Shown here: positions 10,148-20,383 of the stretch, piece by piece
How the letters are laid out: the number at the start of each line of letters is the position of its first letter
How positions within the stretch are numbered: position 1 is the stretch's first letter
Source: DATBAT01 sp963824805
Lineage (GTDB): Bacteria; Acidobacteriota; Terriglobia; Terriglobales; Acidobacteriaceae
Reading direction: 5' to 3'
NCBI GenBank assembly: GCA_963824805.1
Contig: CAWGQZ010000061.1
Span: forward strand, 1 to 64,000
DNA: 64,000 bases
Position numbers and translations under genes: made by a program
Notes under the pieces: model-generated
The model's database searches: none
The model's input: only the letters and a program-made list of their open reading frames with translations
What the model was told of the DNA's origin: nothing

Positions 10148-12753
10148 GGGCTTGGTCAAATGCATCCTCGACGATCGAAAGGTCTCCCAGCCAAGCCAGA
10201 GTCAACCCCACTGCGCTCTTCAGGTTCAACTGTCGGGCGGAGCTCAAAGCCTTATCCAGGTGGCTTTTGGCATCAGCCAAGTGGCCCAAGTTGAGATCGA
10301 GCGATGCGAGATTGATTCGCCAAGACTCCGCTGGCCTGGTCATTGCTGTTGTCCGCCGTGTCAATCGCAGCGGTCAAGCATCTTGGCTGCCGCCGGGAAT
10401 TCGCTTCCGCTATCAGATTCGCCGCCAGATTATTTTGGGCTGTCAGGATTTCGGTTTTGTCCTGGACCTCGTGGCGACCGACAAGCTTCCTGATAGTTCG
10501 CCGTAGATTCCTGCAAATTTCGCTGCGCGGCGATATTTCCCAGATTGATCAAGAGCCCCGGCGATATCCTTCTGTGCTCCGATTTGCCGGGCCAGGGCCA
10601 AGGCTTGCTCATGCCTTTGTTTTCGCGTCGTCTAATTTTCCCTGATCGGTTAGGACATTGGCGATACAGGTGAGACTGCCGGCCTCGCCCCGCTAATCTT
10701 TGGCCGCCGAAAGAATGCTTTGAGCCTGTTCACCCGCAGCCTTTGCGTGTTCAAGTTCCCCCAGGTTACGTTGCGCCCAGCACTGATCGAGCAAGGCCTG
10801 TGCCACCAGGAATCGGGACCCTTGGCCACTGGCCTTGGTGCGTGCCCGGGTCGTCGAGTCAACCTCGCGTTTGAAGTCAGAGAGGGCTTCGGCTGCTGCT
10901 GCTTCGGCCAGATCAATTCGCGGATCATCGCGCGACGGCGCTGGAAGCTGGTGCAATGCCTGGACGGTCTGAAGCGCCTGTTGGCCCTCACCGGCTGAAA
11001 CCTGTGCCTCGATCAGCCTCAAACCGTAATCGAGATCGTCGGGGAAAAATGTCCAGAGTGAACGGTAGATTTCGGCTGCCTTCGACCATTCATGGTTCAT
11101 TTCCCGGTAGCGCGCTTCGATGGAAAGCTTTTCGCCGCGGGGTAGTTTTTCCGAAAGGTCAAACGCCATCTTCGAAGCGTCGATAGCGTTTTGATCGTAG
11201 CCAAGTTGAGACCGAGCTGCGGCCAATGCGGAATGTGCCAAGGCATGGTCAGGATCCGCTTTAACCGCCAGCTGGAAAGAATCTCGCGCGGCGAGCGCAT
11301 CAAATTGACGCAGCTTGGCCAATCCCTCGGCATAATACCGAGCTGCCTCGGTGTTGGTTGGTTCCGAGGCTCGGGTAGCTTCCAGTTCATCCGCCGTCAA
11401 TTCTCTAGCGCCGCATTTCTCCCGCAGTGTTCCCCCCACACGCTTGATCAAGTCGAAGAATTGGGATTGAGTTCCCTGTTCCGATTCTGTCGCGATGGTT
11501 TCTCCGGAAGCGTCCTGCACTCGGAAGTTGACGCGGATTTGGCCGCCAATTTCCAGTAGGAACCCAGCACGATTACATCGCTGCCCAGGACCTTATAGAC
11601 CTTGGTGAGGGTATCGTTAGCAAGGCTGTCGCTCTCCGGCAGTGCCAGGTCAGCCTTCATGCGGGAAACGGTCTCCCCGGGGACGGTTCGCAGTGTCCAC
11701 CGGCACCCAATTCGGTGGTGAGCATTTCTGAGAGTGCGGTTGAGACCCAGGCTTCTTCCGGTTTGCCGCTCAAGTTCTTAAACCCTATCACCGCCACGGA
11801 GCGGCGTGGCTTCCCCGCGCCTCCACTCTTTCTGAGGAACAGAAATCCCGCGAGCGCTATCAGAGCCAGCAAAGTTCCAACAGCGATCCAGAATAAGATG
11901 TTGGGTTTCTTATCAGGCTGTCCCAGTGGCGCCGTCCCAGACTGGAGGCGCTCAAAATCAGTACCCAGCTCGGCGCACTCTGGTAACGGTGGGCGGGATT
12001 CTTGTCGAGCGCCTTGAGAATAACGTTCTCGAGGCCCGGCGAAACCTGAGAGTTAGGCTATGAGGGGACTTCGGCTGGGTATTTGGAATGGCGTTAAGCC
12101 GCCGCAGGCTGCTTCTCTCGAAAGGGGCGACTCCGGTCGACATTTCGTACAACACCGCCCCAAACGCCCAAATGTCTGTTCTTGCGTCGACGGCTCGGCG
12201 CGAACCTGTTCAGGCGCCATGTACGGCAGGGTGCCTGGTTCCCTGAGAGTGGGACTGGGTCAGGGTCTCCGCGTCGGGCTGGTGTCTACAAACTGGGCTA
12301 AACCGAAATCCAGAATCTTAAGCAGGCCGTCTGGAGTAAGACGCAAATTGCCTGGCTTGAGGTCGCGATGGACGATTCCTTTCTCGTGAGCGGCGGTCAG
12401 TCCTTTGGCGATCTGAATCCCTAGCGCAAGCACCTCTTCCGGCGACAGGGCGTGGTTAGCCAGCTTGGCATCGAGAGTCAGTCCTGGGATGTAGGCCGCA
12501 ACCAGAAAATCGACACTGCCCTGGCTGCCAAATTCAAAGATGGTGGCGATGTTGGGATGGTCAAGCTTGGCCAAGGCCAGGGCTTCCTTGCGGAAGCGTG
12601 ATCGGGCCGCTTCATCTGCAATCGTGCCGGCGGCAGGATCTTAAGCGCTACGTCTCGCTCGAGCTGCTCATCATGGGCACGGTAAACCATGCCCATTCCG
12701 CCAGCACCAATCTGCTCCACCACCCGATAATGAGACAACGTCTGGCCAATCAT
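10148..12753 (-). pseudogene. Frameshifted copy of Ser/Thr kinase-TPR gene (right arm)
   Basis: Mirror copy of 7494-10113. The frame is interrupted at about 12630, 12270, 12150, 12040, 11690, 11560, 10690 and across a dense error patch at 10320-10690. Surviving pieces show the P-loop GAGGMGMVYRAHDEQ, HRDLKPGN, the membrane segment and TPRs. The breaks are short indels with no counterpart in the left arm, which suggests unpolished sequence. Confidence 0.8.
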
Positions 12754-13057
12754 GGAGTTACGCCCGGATGGCGGCAATGTTAGGGTTAGACGGAGCGGGA
12801 GTCAACGGCTAGCCGGCTCTGGTTCGCCACTCGACAACAGCTTTACGATGTTTCGTTACATAAGGGATAGGCACTCATTTGATTCTGCCATCGCTAACGT
12901 ACTAAACTTCGCTCCGTCAAAACTCCCATTTCCAGTTGTGTGTTGTTACCTTTCAGGACCGTTAAAGTTTGAACGACGGTGCTTCCACGTTCGTATTTCA
13001 ATGGACATACAGACCATCGCCTCGGCCACACAATCGAAAACAGATAGGACACAACTC
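12754..13057. promoter_or_regulatory. Mirrored divergent intergenic region
   Basis: Right-arm copy of 7188-7493, between the broken kinase and broken M16 copies. It differs at a few bases (for example GCTTCCACGTTCG against GCATCCACGCTCG). No promoter can be assigned with confidence. Confidence 0.35.
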
Positions 13058-14429
13058 ATGAGATATGGCTTAACAATATTGTTCGCCGCAACTTTGGCGG
13101 CGATGCCGGTGGCGGCGCAACAGTGGAAAGCGCCCACTACCATGAAAAAGCTTTCTAACGGCTTGACGGTGGTGGTTTCAGAAGACCACTCCGCGCCGAC
13201 CTTCGGGGTGTGCGTGAGCTACGGCATTGGTTTCCGCCTCGAGCCGGAAGGCCGCACCGGCTTTGCCCATCTGTTCGAGCACATGATGTTCGAGGGCACG
13301 CCTGACGCGCCCAAAGGCGTGTAGAGCGAGTGATCGAAGGCGGCGGAGGCAACAATAACGGCGACACTCGGTACGACTACACCGAATACATCGAAACCGC
13401 ACCGATTTCCGCGCTTGATCCCATCCTCTGGATTGAAGCCGACCGCATGAAGACGCTGGATTTCTCCGCCAAGAACCTGGAGAACCAGCGCAAAGTCGTA
13501 GAAGAGGAAGTTCGCGTCAACGTTTTGAATCAGCCGTACGGGCTGTTCTTCGCCATCGACCTACCAGGCAAGGCGTTTGACACCTACCCCAACGCGCACA
13601 ATTTTTATGGTGACTTTAAAGATCTGGACGCAGCAAAGATTGAGGATGTGCAGACTTTCTACGAGCAATACTACGCGCCCAACAACGCAGTCATGGCGAT
13701 CGTAGGAGATGTAAACTCCGACGAAATTTTCGCCAAGGTCGATAAATACTTTGCTCCCTTAACTTCCCGGCCCACGCCTCCAAAACCTAAAGTCGAAGAG
13801 CCGCCGCTAAAAGCGGAACGAAGATCGCAGCAAACCGACAAGCTGGCGAAAGTTCCAGCAATCGCCATCGGATACCGATGCCCGAGAGGCATTCGCCGGA
13901 TGCGCTGGTCGGCGCGGTTCTCGGCGAGCTGCTGCACAATGGCCAGGCATCGCGTTTTTACCAATCCTTGGTGAAAGGTAAGCAGGCCGCCCTTTCGGTG
14001 AGCGGGGGGGTGAATTGGCCACTGGGTGCGCCCTTTGAATACAACGGTCCTACGCTGATGACCTCGTTCGTGGTCTATCCCGCCACGGCAACCGAAGACC
14101 AGCTGCTGGGTGCTTACGATGCGACTATTAGAGAGTTGGTGCAGAAGGGGCCAACTCAGCAAGATCTGGATCGCGTCGTAACCAAAATGCGCTCGGACTG
14201 GTATGGACAGCTGGAAATCCCCATAGACCGAGCCTCGGCGCTATCGCATGCCGTCCTGTTCGACGGCACCTTCGATCGGGTCTACCAGATACCCGAAGAC
14301 CTGGCGAAAGTTACCCCGGCCCAGGTTCGCGCCTTTGCCGCCAAGTATCTGGTCAGCACCAACCGTACCATCATCAACCGAGTTCCCGAAGCCCCCGCCA
14401 AAGGTGCAGAGAAGAAAGGAGAAAACTAA
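13058..14429 (+). pseudogene. Frameshifted copy of catalytic M16 peptidase (right arm)
   Basis: Mirror of 5814-7187, keeping the signal peptide and HLFEH. It has lost one T near 13320, which makes an immediate TAG, and one C near 13878. Everything else stays in register with the left arm. It ends in TAATG overlapping the next gene's ATG. Confidence 0.85.
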
Positions 14430-15838
14430 TGAAGACATTCAAGGTAATAGCCACCGTGCTTGTGCTGGCGTCCGGGGTTTTCGCGGAGAAAGCCGCTTTG
14501 CCCAAAGACCTGCCGGCCTATGGACCGGAAAAACCCCTCCATACACCCTCGGTGAAGGTTTCGAAACTCGATAACGGACTTACCGTCTGGCTAGTTTCTG
14601 AGCCGGGATTCCCCAAGTTGGCGTTCACCCTCGCCGTTCATGGAGGATTGGCGTCCGATCCCGCCGATCGTCCCGGAATCTCCGAACTGCTCTCCAACAC
14701 CATCGACCAGGGAACAAAGACGCGCACCGCAAAGCAGATTGCAGAAGAGATCCAGGCGACGGGCGGCGATCTCATCGCGGGGTCGGGAAAAGAGGACCAT
14801 GACCCTTTTGACCGAGGTGCTGTCATCCAAGGCCGACGCCGCCATCGCTCTACTCGCGGATCTGGCGCAGAATGCTACTTTTCCTGAAAACGAGGTCGCG
14901 TTGGCGAAACGCAATCTGGCGGACTCACTGCGGCAGCAGGAGGCCGATCCTTCTTTCCTGGCCGACCGTCAGTTGGCAAGAGCGTTGTTCGGTGAAAATC
15001 CCTACCATGTAACTTCGCCGACCCCAGGAGTCGATCACTGCCGCTACCTCGGCCGAGCTGCAGAAAATTTACGCACAACGCTTTCGTCCCGATCAGGCCC
15101 TGCTGGTCGCTGTCGGCGATTTCGACAACGATAAAGCTACTGGCCCAAGTGCAGACGAAGTTTGGCACCTGGAAGGCGGGGAACGAGGCGCCGATCTCAA
15201 CTCCGTCACGTTTCTCCAGCACGATGAAGCCCACGGTACATCTCATCCCCCGGCCTGATTCGGTGCAGACCACGCTCGAGTTGGGGGCCTTAGGCCCCGT
15301 TCGTAGCGATCCTGACTACCCTGCTTCTCAGGTTGCGAACGCCATTTTTGGTGGCACTTTCGGTTCGCGCCTGACCTTAAATATCAGGGAAGACAAGGGC
15401 TATACCTACTCTCCTTATGCGAGTCTGCAAACCTATGTCGCTACTGGAGTCTTGACCGCCCAAGCGGATGTTCGCAACGAGGTGACGGCTGCCAGCTTCA
15501 ATGAAATGGTGTACGAGCTAAATCGCATGGCGACCACCAGCCCGACCGAAGAAGAACTGGCCACCGCCAAGCGATATCTGGTTGGGCTCGAGGCGATCCG
15601 TTTGCAGATTCGCAGTTCAGTGGCGCGAGAATTGTCGCGCCTTTGGATTTACGGCCTGCCTCCGGAAGAGATTGGAGAAAATGGGAAGAAGATCGCCTCC
15701 ATCACTGGGACAGATGTAGATGCCGCCGCCAAGAAGTATTTTCCTGCACGCAACCTGGCGATTGTGGCGGTCGGCGAGGAGAAGGTTGTACGCGATGCCT
15801 TTGAGCCATTTGGTTTGACAGTTGAGGCGGGACACTAA
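14429..15838 (+). pseudogene. Frameshifted copy of non-catalytic M16 protein (right arm)
   Basis: Mirror of 4408-5814. It begins with ATG where the left arm has GTG. The frame breaks near 14790, 15035 and 15135 through single-base changes in length, then is intact to the stop. Confidence 0.85.
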
Positions 15839-15864
15839 GCCGATCCTAGTTGATTCAAAACGCA

Positions 15865-15887
15865 GGGCCGGGTCCAAGACCCGGCCC
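15865..15887 (+). terminator. Mirrored hairpin terminator
   Basis: Same 10-bp stem GGGCCGGGTC / GACCCGGCCC with a 3-base loop as at 4361-4383, downstream of the broken M16 copy. Confidence 0.55.
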
Positions 15888-16005
15888 CCCTGTGTTTGTA
15901 CTTTAGTACCTGCTGCGTCACTTCCGAGTTGCATACGCTTCAGCGACAATCTAAAGAGGTGTTCCCGCCTCAGGCCGGGTATTTTTATTTTTTGAGGTTT
16001 CTGGC

Positions 16006-17620
16006 ATGGAAAGACATTCCGTCCTAATTTGCATGATTCTTGTCGCTGCTGGCTTAGCTGCTCAGGAAACTCCTCCTCCCAACACAGAACCCATGGATGA
16101 AACGCCGGTGTTCCGTGTCCATGTGGTAGGACGCAGCACTAAGGCGGTGAACTATCGGCATCGCGGGGGCTCAACCACGGTCGATCTGAAGGGCACCAGT
16201 CTTATGCCCTAGGCCCACGGGCGGGCGACAACGAAGGGCAAAGAGGGACGGTTAGACGTAAGCGTTGAGGTATCCAAGTTGCAGCCCGCCACCCAGATCG
16301 GCGGTCATAAACTGGACTTATGTCTTGTGGGCGATCACCACGGAGGCCGGGCGAAAAACTGGGCGGGTACGTCCCCGGCGGCTCGGGGAAGAGCGGGCTT
16401 GACGTGACCACTGACCTTCAGGCGTTCGGACTTATCGTGACTGCGGAACCATATTTTTCGGTTACTCGCCCCAGTGACAAAGTGGTGATGGAAAACATCA
16501 TTCGTCAGGAGACGAAGGGCTTCGAAGAACCGATTGACGCCAGGTTCGACATGCTCGAAGGCGGACAGTACACCATCGACGTCCCGGCTTCGCAACTGCC
16601 CTCGGCGACCGCTGATCCTACTGTGCCTCTCGATCTTCTGGAAGCGAGAAACGCCGTGGTGATCGCCAAATCCGCCGGCGCAGAAAACTACGCCGCCGAC
16701 AGCCTGAAGAAAGCCCAGGAGTTTCTCGATCGCGCCGAAGACTATCTGCGCCGCAAGCAGGGAAGGACGCCGATCGGTACCGCCGCTCGCGGCGCCACCC
16801 AAATGGCGGAAGACGCGCGCGTGCTGACGCTGCGGCGCAAAGAAGACGAACGCATCGCAGCGAAAAACAGAGGATGAGGGACAAACAGGCCAAAGCAGAG
16901 GCCGAAGCCAAGGCGTCGGCGGAAGCAGAAGCCCAGGCCAGAGCGCAGTCAGAAGAAGATGCTCGTCGACGGGCGCAGGCCGAAGCTGACCGCAAGGCTG
17001 CAGAGGCCGCGCAAGCCGAAGCCGAGCGCACTCAGGCCGCCGCCGAAGCAGCAAGAGCCGCCGCCTTGGCCGATCAGCAAAAGGCACAAGCCGAGGCCGA
17101 GAAACAGGCCCCGCTGCGGAAGAGGCGATTCGCCAGAAAGAGGCGATGCGCACCCGCCTGCTCAATCAACTGAATCAGGTGTTGGAAACCAAAGATACCG
17201 ACCGAGGGCTTGTTGTCAGCATGCCCGACGTCCTATTCGACAGTGGTCAATACACCTTGAAGCCAGCCGCGCGCGAACGCCTGGCGAGAATTTCGGGCAT
17301 TGTGCTGGCCTATCCGGATCTCAAACTGGCGATTGAAGGACACACCGACAGCATCGGGAGCGATGAGATGAATCAGCGGTTATCGGAGAAACGTGCCGCT
17401 ACTGTACGCGACTACCTAGTCAACTCAAATGTTCCAATCAACAACGTCATTGCCACCGGCTTCGGCAAGACGCGGCCCATCGCCGATAACAAGACCGCAG
17501 CGGGACGAAGTTGAATCGCCGTGTGGAAATGGTAGTTTCTGGCGACGTGATCGGTGACGTAGTTGCCCCGGGCGGAACCGCTCCCCAAGCACTCCGCCCC
17601 CGGAGAACCCGCAGCCCTAG
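16006..17620 (+). pseudogene. Frameshifted copy of OmpA-family gene (right arm)
   Basis: Mirror of 2624-4243. It has an in-frame TAG near 16210 where the left arm reads CCCGAGGCC, and further length changes near 16220-16380, 16865, 17110, 17510 and 17585. The signal peptide, coiled coil and most of the OmpA domain remain readable in pieces. Confidence 0.85.
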
Positions 17621-17627
17621 CGCCCGA

Positions 17628-20206
17628 TTAGGCTTCTGCCCGGACGCGTGATAGTTCCTGGGCCTGGGTAGAGTTCACTGGCTTGTTTAAAGGAAAGCTC
17701 GCTTCCACAATGGTTCCAGGATTTCCCTGGCGAATCTGCATTTCGCCACCAAGATCGCGCATGCGTTCGCGCATACCGCGAATTCCCACACCCATCGTCT
17801 TTCGTGCGCCTGGCTCAGAAGAGTCCTGTTCAGGATTCCGCTGCCGGTGTCGGAAACGGTGAGGCAAAGTTCACTAACGTTACGCTTGAGCTGAATCTTC
17901 GCAGTGGAACTCCCTGAATGCCGGTGAATATTTGTGAGGCATTCCTGTACCACCCGGAAAATCGCAATCTCCTGATCCGGCGACAACCGGCCCAAGTCTG
18001 AGGGAATTTCTAAATCAATCTTCAAGTTGCTGCGTTGGGTGAGGCCGTCCACATACCAGGAAAGTGCCGAGGTGAGGCCAGCTTCGTCCAGTAGCGGAGG
18101 GTGCAGCAGGTAGGACAGAGTACGAATCTCCTGCACCACCTGCGAGGCCATAGCGGTAACGTCCTCCAGTAGCCTCAGGGTTTCTTCATCCCATCCCTTG
18201 GCCCGCTGTTCGATTACCGTCAGAGTCATTTGCAAAGCCGCTAGATTCTGCCCGGTGCTGTCGTGCAGTTCACGCGCCAGACGGCGCCGTTCATCATCCT
18301 GCAAGTGCAACAGGCGTCCGGAAAGTTCGCGTAGAGCGTACTCTGCATCCTTCCTTTGCGAGACGTTGCTATTAATTTGAAGCCATCCCCGTGGCGTACC
18401 GTCTTCGTCGCGCCACAAAGTCCAGTTGCTGGCGACAGTGATTTGGGTGCCGTCACGTCTGGTTTCGACCAGCTCACCTTCCCAACTGCCCGTATCCAGA
18501 AGCGCTTGCTTGATCTCTTCCATGGTCTTGGGGAAGTCGGTCTTGAGTAGTTCGTCCATCTGCTTGGTCACTGCCTCTTGTTTTTTCCAACCGTAAAGAC
18601 GCTCCGCACCTTCATTCCAATACGACACAGCGCCGTCAAATGTGCGGATCACGATTGCATCATTGGCCAGGTCGAGAAGGCGGGATTGTTCGCGCAACCT
18701 GCGAGTCTGAAACTCGAGAAGCTCCTGTGCCTGGGTACGGTCTTTGATCTCGGCCGTGAGCGCCCGGTTAGAGGCAGCCAATTCGTTGGTGCGGGCCTGC
18801 ACCCGCAACTCCAATTGATCATGCGCGTGTCGCAAGGCGTCCTGGGCCTGCTTTAGTTCGCTGATGTCGACGCAAATTCCCGTCATTCGGATCGGTTTCC
18901 CGTAGACGTCGTGAAAAACCTTGCCCCGTCCCGCCAGCCAGCGGGTCTTACCGTCGGAGGAGATCGTACGGAACTCGAGGTCATGCTCCCGCGTTCCATC
19001 CAAGGCGGATTTGATCGAAGTCTTAACTGCCTCCCGGTCTTCGGGGTGTATGTAGTTCAACCAGTCCTCGTAAACAATCTGCACACTTTGCTGGGTAACC
19101 CCATAAAGCGCAGGCGCGCCCATGGACCAGATGACTTCGTTGGCGGAGATGTCCCACTCCCAGACTCCCATGCGGGCGGCCCGCTGGGCCAAGGTCAGAC
19201 GGGTCTGGTTCTCCGTGAGCGATTTCTGGGTTTTTTCCAACTCATGCAAAAGCTTTTGGTTGGTTTGAAAAGCCTCGCTGATGTTTTCGCGCTCGCTAAG
19301 CAGAGCGGCCAGCATAAGCCCGGTCACCGAAGTTACTGAAATAAAGAGCTGCAGCACGATGATGTCGTAGAGCGGCGGATGGGCAACGAAAGGACCGTGC
19401 CCGTGAGCGGTTCCCCAGGCAGCGATCCCGGTGATCACGACGCTGGCCATCGCGGCTCCGGCGATGCGGAAGCGAATCGCCGCCCATAACACAAATGGGA
19501 ATAGCAAGAATGCCAGCACATCGTCACGGACGCCTTGGGCCGCGAGGGTAGTGAAAATCGTAAGGCAAAGAGCCGAGAGGGACGTCAGGAGTAGTAGAAA
19601 CTCGAAGCGTCGGCTTCGCCAAAATGGCAAGAGTAGTTCGCGTCCCGGAAGAAAGAAGAACGGCGCGGCAATCAAGATCCCCATGGCATCGCCGCACCAC
19701 CAGACCCGCCATGCCGAGAGAAAATGGTTCCAAGGTTGAATATGCGCGAAATAGAGCGCTGAGGTGCCAATGGAAGCCGCAAGAATTGGACTAATAAGCG
19801 CGCCCAGAGTTACCAGTCCTATGACGTCCTTCAACCGAACCAGGGGCGGTTCAAAGCGGACGACTCGCTTCAGCAGGTAGCCTCCGAACAGGGCGCTGGT
19901 CGTATTGCCGATAGCCATGAAGGCAGCCGACCCAATGGGCAGCGGGCTGAGAAAGTTAACCAGGAATGCGGCCAACAAAATTCCTGGCCATAAGCCATAG
20001 CCCCAGACCACCACCGCGCCCAGAGCCAGTCCTGAGGCCGGCCAAATCGGGGAAATGTTATTGACGGTAAACGGGATCGACAGGCCAAGCCGGCCAAAGG
20101 CGAAGTACAGAAGGGAAATTGCCAAAACTCGCAGGAGGTATCGGAGCCATGTTCGGTAGCCCGCCGTTTCCGCCGGATTCACGTCCTCGGTCAACAAAGA
20201 TCGCAT
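17628..20206 (-). CDS. MASE1-PAS-PAS histidine kinase, HisKA_3 (NarX/DesK-type)
   Basis: A membrane sensor kinase of about 860 residues, clean to residue about 790. The MASE1 membrane sensor spans about 18-303, followed by a short coiled coil. The first PAS is at about 333-450, ending in the PAC-like GICVDISE; a second coiled coil follows, then a second PAS at about 505-620. The HisKA_3 box RRLARELHDS carries His648, and an HATPase domain with an N-box (ECLTNIHRHSG) follows. One T is missing near 17838, so the open frame runs on wrongly to 17687; corrected by the left arm it ends at 17628. This class usually pairs with a LuxR-type response regulator; none is adjacent. A perfect 16-bp palindrome lies 118 bases upstream. 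Confidence 0.85.
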
Positions 20207-20323
20207 TGCCGGGTGTCATGCTCCATAGAAGCAGGCAACGCTGTTCTGCGTTCTTGAGCCTACCCAGGAAAATTAGATGGAACGAAACCCCTCCATTTCA
20301 CGATGCTGCCGGAGCACAGTAAA

Positions 20324-20339
20324 TACAGTGATCACTGTA
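20324..20339. promoter_or_regulatory. Perfect 16-bp palindrome, candidate operator
   Basis: TACAGTGATCACTGTA is a perfect palindrome in the 177-base gap between the histidine kinase start (20206) and the GH97 stop (20384). The position upstream of the kinase suggests a dimeric regulator site. It lies outside the large inverted repeat. No known regulator can be named. Confidence 0.4.
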
Positions 20340-20383
20340 GGCAAGAGGTTTCACTCCGTCTCGAGGTGGGTTCGAGTCGTTCT

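Larger units (their letters stand above)
10148..20255 (-). repeat. Right arm of the 10.1-kb inverted repeat
   Basis: Reverse complement of 1-10113. Frames are broken from the centre to about 17840, then clean to 20255, where it joins unique sequence with intact genes. The outer end is therefore the natural continuation of the chromosome. Confidence 0.95.

Noticed and set aside
16335..17165. Long frame antisense to the broken OmpA copy
   Set aside because: It is the mirror of a low-complexity Ala/Glu coiled coil, which gives Arg/Leu-rich shadow frames; no family match.
1..20255. Large inverted repeat as a composite transposon or duplication
   Set aside because: No transposase, no flanking direct repeats, and the differences are short indels clustered in blocks.
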